Assembly: GCA_020633295.1 (NCBI GenBank)
Contig: JACKDW010000014.1
Location: forward strand, 164,471-228,470
DNA length: 64,000 nt
Direction of reading: 5' to 3'
DNA from: Myxococcales bacterium
GTDB lineage: Bacteria; Myxococcota_A; Polyangia; Nannocystales; Nannocystaceae
Part shown: positions 45,457 through 53,360 of the stretch, one piece after another
Layout of the letters: every line of letters starts with the position of its first letter
How positions within the stretch are numbered: position 1 is the first letter of the stretch
The notes under the pieces: generated by a model
The model's input: only the letters and a program-made list of their open reading frames with translations
Databases searched by the model: none
What the model was told of the DNA's origin: nothing
Translations under genes and position numbers: made by a program

Positions 45457-47268
45457 ATGAATTTCCTACGCTTTTGTCTCGCTACCGCCACCACCGCCGG
45501 CCTGTGCGCCGCCGCGTTGACCCTCTCGATCCCGCAGACCGCCGAGGCCTGCGGCGGCACCTTCTGTGACTCGGGTCCGCAGTCGATGCCCGTCGATCAG
45601 ACCGGCGAGAACATCCTGTTCGTCATCGACGGCGCGGACGTCGAGGCCCACATCCAGATCCAGTACGACCCGGAGACCAACGCGGACCAGTTCGCGTGGG
45701 TCATCCCGGTGCTCGAGATCCCGGAGTTCGAGATCGGCTCGGACCCGCTGTTCCAGGCGCTGCTCACGAGCACGGTGCCGAGCTACGGGCTCAACTTCCA
45801 GTCCGAGTTCTGCGGCGGCGGTGACGACGGCCTGGGCGGCAACGACGGCGGCTACGACCCGACCGGCGGCGGAACCAGCGGCGCCGGCGAGACCGACGGC
45901 TACGGCGAGCCGCCGCCCACCGAGGTCCTGCTCGAGGCGACCGTCGGCGCGTTCGACATCGTCGTCCTGCAGTCGACCGACGTCGCCGACCTCATGCAGT
46001 GGCTGGGCGACAACGGCTACCAGCAGGATCCCGCCGCCGAGCCCATCTTCCAGGAGTACCTCGACGAGAGCTACCTGTTCGCCGCCTTCAAGCTCACCAC
46101 CTCGGCCGAGGTCGACCAGATCCACCCGGTGGTGCTGAAGTTCAGCACCGGCGAGGCCTGCATCCCGCTGCGCCTCACCAAGATCGCGGCCAAGAACGAC
46201 ATGGAGGTCCGCACCTTCTTCCTCGGCAACGCCCGCACCGTGCCCCGCAACTACCGGCACGTGCTCGTCAACCCGCTCAAGATCGACTGGCTCAACCTGA
46301 GCAACATCGCCGAGAACTACAAGGACGTGATCACCCAGGCGGTCGACGCCTTCGAGGCCAACGGTCACGCCTTCGTCACCGAGTACGCCGGCCAGACCAG
46401 CGTGATCGACCCCTTCATGCAGCAGTTCAACGTGTTCAGCCCGTCGTGGAACGCGGCGCCCTTCGCCGCGGCCGAGCCGATCGACGTCGCCGCGCTGCTC
46501 GAGGGTCAGGGGCTGCTGCAGTGCTTCGAGGGGCAGTTCTGCAACTACTTCCACCCGCTGCTGCCGGGCCTGCTGGCGCAGTACCTGCCGATCCCCGACG
46601 GGATCGAGGACTTCGACTTCTACACCTGCACGGAGTGCTACCAGGACCTCATCGACCTCAACGCGTGGGACGCTCAGGCGTTCTCCGACGCGCTGCAGAC
46701 CCGCATCATCGCCCCGGGTGAGCACGCCCAGGAGCTCACGCAGACCTGGCCCTACCTCACGCGCATGTACACCACCATCTCGCCCGGCGAGATGACCGAG
46801 GACCCGTTCTTCCACCAAAACCCCAACCTCGAGGATGTCGCCAACATCCGCATGGCCACGCAGACGCAGCTGTGCACCGGCGACTCGCTCGTCACGCTGC
46901 CCGACGGCCGTGAGATCTTCATCCCGCAGGACCCGGGCACGTGGCCGGAGTTCCCGAACGAGCTGCCGTGGGAGGCCGAGGTCCAGACCATCGCGCTGTC
47001 GGGCGCGCCGATGACCCTCGTCGACAACAACGAGATCATCAACCAGGCGATCGCCGACTGGAACCTCGCGAACAACTGGCCGCCGGAGGATCCGGGGACC
47101 CCGAGCGTCGACTCGAGCGGCGAGGACTCGGACGGCAACGCCGACTCGGGCGGCGACGGCGAGGGCGAGGGCTGCGGGTGCCGAGCGGTCGACAGCGGCA
47201 AGGGCGGCCTCGCGCTGACGCTGCTGATCGGCGTGGTCGGCCTCGGCTTCCGTCGCCGCCGCGCGTGA
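45457..47268 (+). CDS. DUF2330 protein with MYXO-CTERM-like tail, copy D
   Basis: 603 residues. Signal peptide (FCLATATTAGLCAAALTLS), mature CGGTFCDSG, full DUF2330 body (VLKFSTGEACIPLRLTKIAA, NARTVPRNYRHVLVNPLKID), linker, then GCGCRAVDSGKGG, helix, RRRRA. GGAGG is 6 bases before ATG 45457. It resembles copy A in parts (VPRNYRH, WEAEVQT) and B/C in the tail. Two Cys pairs (CTECYQ, CFEGQFC) are shared by all four copies and probably form disulfides outside the cell. Confidence 0.88.
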   Translation: MNFLRFCLATATTAGLCAAALTLSIPQTAEACGGTFCDSGPQSMPVDQTGENILFVIDGADVEAHIQIQYDPETNADQFAWVIPVLEIPEFEIGSDPLFQALLTSTVPSYGLNFQSEFCGGGDDGLGGNDGGYDPTGGGTSGAGETDGYGEPPPTEVLLEATVGAFDIVVLQSTDVADLMQWLGDNGYQQDPAAEPIFQEYLDESYLFAAFKLTTSAEVDQIHPVVLKFSTGEACIPLRLTKIAAKNDMEVRTFFLGNARTVPRNYRHVLVNPLKIDWLNLSNIAENYKDVITQAVDAFEANGHAFVTEYAGQTSVIDPFMQQFNVFSPSWNAAPFAAAEPIDVAALLEGQGLLQCFEGQFCNYFHPLLPGLLAQYLPIPDGIEDFDFYTCTECYQDLIDLNAWDAQAFSDALQTRIIAPGEHAQELTQTWPYLTRMYTTISPGEMTEDPFFHQNPNLEDVANIRMATQTQLCTGDSLVTLPDGREIFIPQDPGTWPEFPNELPWEAEVQTIALSGAPMTLVDNNEIINQAIADWNLANNWPPEDPGTPSVDSSGEDSDGNADSGGDGEGEGCGCRAVDSGKGGLALTLLIGVVGLGFRRRRA

Positions 47269-47410
47269 TCGCCACGCCGTGAGCACGGCGCGACGAGACA
47301 CCGAGACTCGAGACACCGAGACAACGAGGCGCCGCGATCCCGCGGCGCCTCGCGCCGTTCGGGCGCGCGTCGAGCCGCGACACGCCTCACCGTCACCGCC
47401 GCGTCCGTGC

Positions 47411-47416
47411 TTCAAT
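47411..47416 (+). promoter_or_regulatory. -10-like hexamer TTCAAT
   Basis: Nine bases before ATG 47426; first T of the TA pair missing. Weak member of the leaderless class. Confidence 0.3.
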
Positions 47417-47425
47417 GGCGCCCGT

Positions 47426-48691
47426 ATGTCGACGACCACGAGCGCCCGCGCGAGGCGCCGCCGCGCGCTCCTCTGCATGGCGCTCGGGGCAGGCGCGTGC
47501 TCGCACCGGTCGCCCCCACCCAGCTCCGCGCCCCCGCCCGCGGACGACGAAGCCGCGTTCGCGCGCGCGCTCGAGACGCTCGTCACGCGCGACGTCCCGG
47601 TGCGCGACGTCGAGGTGCCCGCGCCCCACCGCGGGAGCCTGCTGCGCGCGGGCGTCAGCGCTGAGGGCCTCGCCGGCCGGCCGACGCTGCGGTGGGAGCA
47701 GGCCGGGAGCACGACCGGGATCCACTCGATGGCCGTCGACGCCGACGCGGTCTACGCGGGCACGAAGACGGGCGCGCTGCTCGCGATGACGCGGGCCGAG
47801 GGCGCGACGCGCTGGGAATTTAGCGAGCCGCGCCCCGACCGCGCGCGACCCGACGGCGCCTGCACGCGCACGCGCGGTCCGCCGCGCGGCTTCAACGTCC
47901 CGCCCGCGTTCTGGCGGAGCACGCTGCTCGCGGTCGGCCACAGCGGGACGCTCTACATGCTCGACCGCGAGACCGGCGCGCTGCTCTGGTACTTCCACGA
48001 GTACGACGCGCGGCTGCTGACCCCGGCGATCGTCGACGACGTCGCGTACGTCGCCGTCGACGACCGCGTGCTCGCGCTCGACCTCATCACCCGGGAGCCG
48101 CGCTGGAGCGCGTCGAGCCCCGAGTTCTTCACGTGGCCGGGGCCCGCGCTGCAAGGCGGGGTCCTGTACATCGGCGACTTCGAAGGCGCGCTCACGGCGT
48201 TCGCGACCGACGACGGCGTCGCGCAGTGGCGCTTCCCGACCGAGGGCTTCGTCACCGCCGGCCCGGCGCTCGCCGGGGAGCTCGCCTACTTCGCCAACTC
48301 GAAGGGCACGCTGCTCGCCGTCGACGCGCGCTGGGGCGCGGAACGCTGGCGCCAGCCCCTGAGCGCGGAGCCCTTGATGGGGCTCGTCGTCGACGACGCG
48401 CGCGTCTACGCGATCGCGGTCCGCGACGCGACCGTCGTCGCGGTGGACCGCGAGACCGGCGCGCCGCGCTGGTCGACGAAGATCGCCGCGCGCGCGGTGC
48501 ACAGCCAGACGCTCGCCGGCGACACCCTGCTCGTGGGGGACTCCGAGGGCTACCTGCGCGCGCTCGATCGCGAGCGCGGCGCGCTGCGCTGGAGCTACCA
48601 GGCGCCCGGACCGATCCTCGCGGCGCCGATCGTCGACGCCGGACAGGTGTACATCGGGACAGACTACGGCCGGGTGCTGGCGCTCGAGTGA
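47426..48691 (+). CDS. PQQ-like beta-propeller lipoprotein
   Basis: 421 residues. An Arg-rich n-region and ALGAGAC lipobox mark a lipoprotein. Then seven or eight propeller blades of the PQQ_2/BamB type, each with a V.A.D..TG...W core: VYAGTKTGALLAMTRAEGAT, LYMLDRETGALLWYF, LLAVDARWGAERW, VVAVDRETGAPRWS, LRALDRERGALRWSY. It lacks the additional motifs of PQQ dehydrogenases, so BamB-like scaffolding or an unknown envelope role is more likely. Palindrome copies lie at 48646 (gene end) and 48754 (just beyond). Confidence 0.82.
   Translation: MSTTTSARARRRRALLCMALGAGACSHRSPPPSSAPPPADDEAAFARALETLVTRDVPVRDVEVPAPHRGSLLRAGVSAEGLAGRPTLRWEQAGSTTGIHSMAVDADAVYAGTKTGALLAMTRAEGATRWEFSEPRPDRARPDGACTRTRGPPRGFNVPPAFWRSTLLAVGHSGTLYMLDRETGALLWYFHEYDARLLTPAIVDDVAYVAVDDRVLALDLITREPRWSASSPEFFTWPGPALQGGVLYIGDFEGALTAFATDDGVAQWRFPTEGFVTAGPALAGELAYFANSKGTLLAVDARWGAERWRQPLSAEPLMGLVVDDARVYAIAVRDATVVAVDRETGAPRWSTKIAARAVHSQTLAGDTLLVGDSEGYLRALDRERGALRWSYQAPGPILAAPIVDAGQVYIGTDYGRVLALE
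48646..48663. repeat. Dispersed 18-bp interrupted palindrome
   Basis: GGTGTAC-ATCG-GGACAGA, one core mismatch, at the 3' end of the propeller gene. Confidence 0.4.
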
Positions 48692-48753
48692 GACGCGGCG
48701 CGGCGGCGCCGAGGGACGGCTCGTCGACCGACTAGACCGAGGCGCGCGTTGTT

Positions 48754-48771
48754 CATGCCCCAATGGACATG
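48754..48771. repeat. Dispersed 18-bp palindrome, intergenic copy
   Basis: CATGCCC-CAAT-GGACATG, one mismatch, in the 95-base gap between two convergent genes, 108 bases from the previous copy. Confidence 0.55.
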
Positions 48772-48786
48772 TCGTTCGCGGCGAGG

Positions 48787-49965
48787 CTATCCGCCCGAGT
48801 GCATGTCGCCGGCCGCCTCGCACGGCGGCGTCGGGTCGTCGAGGTCGTCGAGGTAGCCGTTCGGCAAGACGACCTTCTGCGTGCCGCCGGTCTTGCCTCG
48901 CGGCACGCGCATCGCCTGGGGCGGGAACTCGAGCTCGCGATCTACGTCGCCGGCGACCTCGAGCAGCTGCGCGAGCGTCGTCACCTGCATCAGCCTCGTG
49001 CGCAGGCGCGCGCTGTTGCGAAACCCCTTGGTGTACCAGCTCGAGTGCTTCCGGAACCCGCGCATCGCGTAGGGCTCACCGGACCACTCGACCAGCGCGC
49101 GCGCGTGCTCGACCATGATGTCGAAGACCTCGCCGAGCCGCGGCGGGTTGGGGGGCGGCTCGCCGTCGAAGACCGCCGCGAGGTCGCGAAACAGCCACGG
49201 GCGCCCGAGGCAGCCGCGGCCGACGATCACGCCGTCGCAGCCGGTCAGCCGCATCATCCGCAGCGCGTCCTCGGCCTCCCAGATGTCGCCGTTGCCGAGC
49301 ACGGGGATCGAGACGTGCTGCTTGAGCTCGCCGATCGCCTCCCAGCGCGCCTCGCCGTCGTAGAGCTGCGCGGCCGTGCGCGCGTGCAGCCCGACCGCGG
49401 CGCAGCCCTCGTCCTCGGCGATCGACCCGGCGGTCCGGTAGGTCGTGTAGCGCTCGTCGATGCCGATGCGGAACTTGATGGTCACGGGCACGTCGCCGGC
49501 GTTGCGCACGGCCGCGCGGACGATGTTGCGCAGGAGGTTGTGCTTGACCGGGATGGCCGCGCCGCCGCCCTTGCGCGTCACCTTGCGCACGGGACAGCCG
49601 AAGTTCATGTCGATGTGGTCGACGTGGCCCTCGCCGACAAGGCGCTTGACGGCCTCGCCCGTGTAGTGGGGATCGACGCCGTAGAGCTGCAGGCTGCGCG
49701 GTGACTCCTCGGGACCGAAGCCGGCGAGCTTGAGCGTCTTGGCGCGCCCCTCGACCAGCGGGCGCGCGGTGATCATCTCGCTGACGTAGAGGCCAGCGCC
49801 GAAGCGGCGGCAGAGGTTGCGAAACGGGTAGTTGGTGACCCCCGCCATGGGCGCGAGCACGACCGGCGGCCAGACCGCGTGCGGCCCGATCTGGACCGGC
49901 TTGAATTCACCCGGCCGGGCCAGCGGGACATCCCGGTTGAGCGCGCTGCGGTAGACGGCGTCCAC
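48787..49965 (-). CDS. tRNA-dihydrouridine synthase (DusB-like)
   Basis: 392 residues, FMN-dependent reduction of uridine in tRNA D-loops. Motifs: VVLAPMAGVTNYPFRNLCRR, QLYGVDP, HIDMNFGCPVRKVTRKGGGAA (catalytic Cys), VTIKFRIGID, VGLHARTAAQLYDGEARWE, LGNGDIWEAEDA and GVIVGRGCLGRPWLF. Start is GTG 49965: TAACAA lies eight bases before it and the upstream residues have no support (a TTG at 50001 would be the only alternative). Downstream, convergent with the propeller gene. Confidence 0.93.
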   Translation of the reverse strand: MDAVYRSALNRDVPLARPGEFKPVQIGPHAVWPPVVLAPMAGVTNYPFRNLCRRFGAGLYVSEMITARPLVEGRAKTLKLAGFGPEESPRSLQLYGVDPHYTGEAVKRLVGEGHVDHIDMNFGCPVRKVTRKGGGAAIPVKHNLLRNIVRAAVRNAGDVPVTIKFRIGIDERYTTYRTAGSIAEDEGCAAVGLHARTAAQLYDGEARWEAIGELKQHVSIPVLGNGDIWEAEDALRMMRLTGCDGVIVGRGCLGRPWLFRDLAAVFDGEPPPNPPRLGEVFDIMVEHARALVEWSGEPYAMRGFRKHSSWYTKGFRNSARLRTRLMQVTTLAQLLEVAGDVDRELEFPPQAMRVPRGKTGGTQKVVLPNGYLDDLDDPTPPCEAAGDMHSGG

Positions 49966-49973
49966 GGGCGTGC

Positions 49974-49979
49974 TTGTTA
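49974..49979 (-). promoter_or_regulatory. -10-like hexamer TAACAA, minus strand
   Basis: TTTGCTAACAAGCACGCCC-GTG: eight bases before the dus start, no ribosome site. Member of the leaderless set. Confidence 0.4.
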
Positions 49980-50186
49980 GCAAATCTCCGCACGCGCACA
50001 ACCCAGCGCTCGGCGTCTCCGGCGCTCAACCGGCGATGATCCATCGGCAGCCGCGCTCGAGCTGCAGCGCGACCTCAACGACGTCCCATCCGCGTGCGCG
50101 GCCAACCAATGCGCGCGTCCAACAGCCCGGCACGTTGACGACGCGGCGCTGGCGGGTCCACGCGCCGCCGCGCGAGGACAACCCGT

Positions 50187-50196
50187 GATAATAATC
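50187..50196 (+). promoter_or_regulatory. AT-rich element GATAATAATC, probable -10 region
   Basis: In a GC-rich gap (50002-50289, otherwise featureless), TGATAATAAT is the most promoter-like sequence upstream of the NuoEF fusion. It would leave an untranslated leader of about 90 bases, unlike the leaderless genes. No -35 match at the right distance. Confidence 0.4.
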
Positions 50197-50289
50197 TCAT
50201 TCTGTCCCGAGCGCGGCCGCAGGGCGCCTACGCGGACGTTCGCAGGACCCGCCGCATGGGGCATCATCGACGCTCCACCGGGAGACGGC

Positions 50290-51975
50290 ATGACGGTTTA
50301 TCGGCCGCCGAGGATCATCCAGCACCTCAATGAGCTCATGGAGCGCCACGGATGGCTGCGTGACGACGACCTGCGGAACCTGGCCTTGGAGCTGGGCGAG
50401 CCGCTGCACCGGGTCGAGGGCGTGGCCTCGTTCTATCCGCTGTACCGACGCGAGGCGCCGCCCGAGCACGTGATTCAGCTGTGTCGTGATCTGACCTGCT
50501 CCATGTGTGGGAGCGAGGAGGAGCTGCAGCGGATCCGCGAGATGGCGACGGCCCACGAGCGAACCACGGGGGAGCGCGTGGCCATCGAGCGCGTCTCCTG
50601 CCTCGGCCGCTGTGAGCACGCGCCGGCCGCCCTGCTCGCCCATGAGCCGATCACGAGCGGCCCGGCGGGCGGGCTGAGCGCGCGATTGCAAAAGCGCATG
50701 CGCGGCGAGCCGGAGAGCGAGACGCCCGAGCCGCCCCCCGCGACCCGCCAGTGTGATCCCTACGCGGATGATCCAGGCCGCCACTACGAGACCGTCCAGG
50801 CGCTGGGGCGCGCGCTGTCCGAGGACCCCGAGGCGCCGGCCCAGCGCGTGCTCGCGGAGCTCGACGCGGCCGGCCTGCGCGGCATGGGCGGCGCCGGGTT
50901 CCCGACCGGGCGCAAGTGGGGCTTCGTCCGCGCCGCTGGCGAGCCGGGCAGCGAGAAGTTCGTGATCTGCAACGCGGACGAGAGCGAGCCGGGCACGTTC
51001 AAGGATCGCGCGATCATGGCCCACCTGCCGCACCTCGTGTGGGAGGGCATGATGATCGCGGCGCTCGTCGTCGGCGCCCAGCGCTGCGTCGTCTACATCC
51101 GCCACGAGTACGAGCCCGAGCGCGAGGCGCTCGCGGCCGCGCGCGCGCGCGCCGACGTCGTCGCCGGCGCGCTGGGCCTGGCCCTCGAGATCTTCGTGTC
51201 GCCCGGCGGCTACATCCAGGGCGAGGAGACGGCGCTGCTCGAGGCGCTCGAGGACCGCCGCGGCGAGCCGCGCAACAAGCCGCCGTTCCCCGGCGTCGAG
51301 GGGCTGTTCGGGCGGCCGACGCTGATCAACAACGTCGAGACCCTGGCGATGACGACCGCGATCGTCGCGCGCGGCGCGAGCTGGTGGAAGGGCCAGGGCG
51401 CGAACGGCTGTCATGGCCTGAAGTTCATCTCGCTCAGCGGCGACGTCGCGCGCCCGGGCGTCTACGAGGTGCCGATGGGCACCACCGTCCGCGAGCTGAT
51501 CGCGCGCGCGGGCGGGGTCGCGGGCGGCCGCGCGGTCCAGGCCTTCCTCCCCGGCGGCGCGTCGTCGGCGTTCTTGCCGGCCGACAAGCTCGACACGCCG
51601 ATGGACTTCGACCGCCTGCGCGACGCCGGCTCGACGCTGGGCTCCGGGGGCGTCGTGATCGTCGCCGAGGGGCGCGACCTGCTCGCGCTCGGCCTCAGCC
51701 TGACCCGCTTCTTCCGCAACGAGTCCTGCGGCAAGTGCGTGCCGTGCCGCGTCGGCTCGCAGAAGGCCGTGACGCTGCTCGAGGAGCTGCGCTCGGGCGC
51801 CGCGCCGCTGGGCCGGCGACGCTCGCTCGCGCTGCTCGAGCAGCTCGACGCGACCATGGCCCAGACCAGCATCTGCGGGCTCGGGCAGGTCGCGCTGCTG
51901 CCGGCGATGTCGCTCTTCCGCAACTTCCCGGCGCTCGCCGAGGCCGCCGCGGACGCGGGCGCGGCCGGCTCGTGA
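50290..51975 (+). CDS. NuoE-NuoF fusion (NAD-dependent diaphorase of a formate-dehydrogenase-like complex)
   Basis: 561 residues. Residues 1-150 are the thioredoxin-like [2Fe-2S] module (RVEGVASFYPLYRR, CRDLTCSMCGS, CLGRCEHAPAALL). From about 200 the FMN/NAD module: GMGGAGFPTGRKWGF, CNADESEPGTFKDR, GYIQGEETALLEALE, RNKPPFPG, an SLBB-like segment, and the C-terminal 4Fe-4S motif ESCGKCVPCR with a distant Cys in TSICGLG. NuoE and NuoF are usually separate; fused forms occur in NAD-linked formate dehydrogenases and HoxF-like hydrogenases. The following Moco genes suggest the former. Start by ATG with GGGAGA upstream. Confidence 0.92.
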   Translation: MTVYRPPRIIQHLNELMERHGWLRDDDLRNLALELGEPLHRVEGVASFYPLYRREAPPEHVIQLCRDLTCSMCGSEEELQRIREMATAHERTTGERVAIERVSCLGRCEHAPAALLAHEPITSGPAGGLSARLQKRMRGEPESETPEPPPATRQCDPYADDPGRHYETVQALGRALSEDPEAPAQRVLAELDAAGLRGMGGAGFPTGRKWGFVRAAGEPGSEKFVICNADESEPGTFKDRAIMAHLPHLVWEGMMIAALVVGAQRCVVYIRHEYEPEREALAAARARADVVAGALGLALEIFVSPGGYIQGEETALLEALEDRRGEPRNKPPFPGVEGLFGRPTLINNVETLAMTTAIVARGASWWKGQGANGCHGLKFISLSGDVARPGVYEVPMGTTVRELIARAGGVAGGRAVQAFLPGGASSAFLPADKLDTPMDFDRLRDAGSTLGSGGVVIVAEGRDLLALGLSLTRFFRNESCGKCVPCRVGSQKAVTLLEELRSGAAPLGRRRSLALLEQLDATMAQTSICGLGQVALLPAMSLFRNFPALAEAAADAGAAGS

Positions 51976-53360
51976 CAACACGCGACGACGACCCCGCGCG
52001 CGACGACGTGCGCATGCGCGGCTTTCGGCGCCGCGAGGAGGTCGCGACCGTGCTCGCGCGGGTGCGGGCGCGCGCCGTCGCCCGCGCGCGCGCGATCGAG
52101 GAGGTCGCGATCACCCGCTGCGCCGGCCGGATCCTCGCCGCGGACGCGCGCGCCCCCATCGACGTCCCGGGGTTTCGCCGCGCGGCGGTCGACGGCTTCG
52201 CGATCCGCGGCGAGGACAGCTTCGGCGCGACCGAGAGCGCGCCGATCGAGCTGACGCTGATCGGCACGAGCCTGCCCGGAAGACCCTGTCCCAAAGCTCT
52301 CTGCGAGGGCGAGGCGGTCCGGATCACCACGGGCGCGCCGCTGCCCGCGGGCGCCGACGCCGTACTGCAGGCCGAGCTCGCGCGCCCCGGCCGCACCCAC
52401 GGCGGGCGCGCGCGGATCGAGGCGATCGGCGCCGTCGCCCCGCAGCGGCACGTCGGCGAGCGCGGCGAGGACGTCGCCCGCGGCGAGCTCGTGCTCCCGT
52501 CGGGCCGCTGGCTGCGCCCCGCCGACGCGGGCGTGCTCGCGTCGCTCGGGCTCGCGCGCGCGCCGGTGATCCGGCGCCCGCGCCTGCAGCTGCTCGTCAC
52601 GGGCAGCGAGCTCGTCGCGCCCGGCGAGGCGCCGGGCCCGAGCCAGATCGTCGACAGCAACTCGGTGGTGCTCGCGGGCCTGTGCGAACGTGACCGCGGG
52701 GACATGCTCGAGACGCTGCGGGCGCCCGACGGCGAGGACGCGCTGCGTCCGCGCCTCGACGCGCTGATCGCCGGGCCCGCCGACGTCTTGGTGGTCACGG
52801 GCGCGACGAGCGTCGGCGTCGAGGACGTCATGCCGCTGCTGCTGCGCGAGCGCGGCGAGCTGCTGGTCCACGGCGTCGCCATGCGGCCCTCGAGCCCGAC
52901 CGCGATCGGCTGCCTCGCCGACGGGCGGCTCGTGTTCCTGCTGCCCGGCAACCCCGTCTCGTGCCTGTGCGCCTACGAGTTCTTCGTCGGCCCCGTGCTG
53001 CGCTACCTCGGCGGGCTCCCGGACCCCTGGCGCTGGCCGCACCCGCGCCTGCGCCTGCGCCTGGGTCAGAAGCTCGTGAGCAAGATCGGCCGCCTCGACT
53101 TCGTGCGCGTGCGCCTCGAGGGCGCCTCGGGTTCGGGCGCGCGCGAGGTGGTGCCGGTCGCGACCTCCGGCGCGAGCAACCTGTCGTCGGCGGTGCGCTC
53201 GGACGGCGTGGTGCTGATCCCCCCGGCGCTCGAGGGTCTGCCCGCCGGCGCCGAGGTCGAGGTGCTGCTGTTCGACGAGCACCACGCCCGCGGCGCGTCG
53301 CTGCGCGAGGAGACCGCCACGACCACGACCGCGGGCGCGACCGCGCGGGAGCCACGGTGA
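51972..53360 (+). CDS. moeA: MoeA, molybdopterin molybdenumtransferase
   Basis: 462 residues. Inserts molybdenum into adenylylated molybdopterin. FRRAAVDGFAIRGED is the MoeA N-terminal signature, RITTGAPLPAGADAVLQAE its substrate loop, VVTGATSVGVEDVM a MoCF-biosynthesis motif (normally TGGxSVGxxD; here TGATSVG) and FLLPGNPVSCLCAYEFFV the C-terminal one. The GTG overlaps the previous stop (GTGA), so the two genes are translated together. Palindrome copies at 52689, plus a partial one (52285). Confidence 0.92.
   Translation: MTTRDDDPARDDVRMRGFRRREEVATVLARVRARAVARARAIEEVAITRCAGRILAADARAPIDVPGFRRAAVDGFAIRGEDSFGATESAPIELTLIGTSLPGRPCPKALCEGEAVRITTGAPLPAGADAVLQAELARPGRTHGGRARIEAIGAVAPQRHVGERGEDVARGELVLPSGRWLRPADAGVLASLGLARAPVIRRPRLQLLVTGSELVAPGEAPGPSQIVDSNSVVLAGLCERDRGDMLETLRAPDGEDALRPRLDALIAGPADVLVVTGATSVGVEDVMPLLLRERGELLVHGVAMRPSSPTAIGCLADGRLVFLLPGNPVSCLCAYEFFVGPVLRYLGGLPDPWRWPHPRLRLRLGQKLVSKIGRLDFVRVRLEGASGSGAREVVPVATSGASNLSSAVRSDGVVLIPPALEGLPAGAEVEVLLFDEHHARGASLREETATTTTAGATAREPR
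52689..52706. repeat. Dispersed 18-bp interrupted palindrome
   Basis: CGTGACC-GCGG-GGACATG, one core mismatch, within moeA. Confidence 0.5.
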
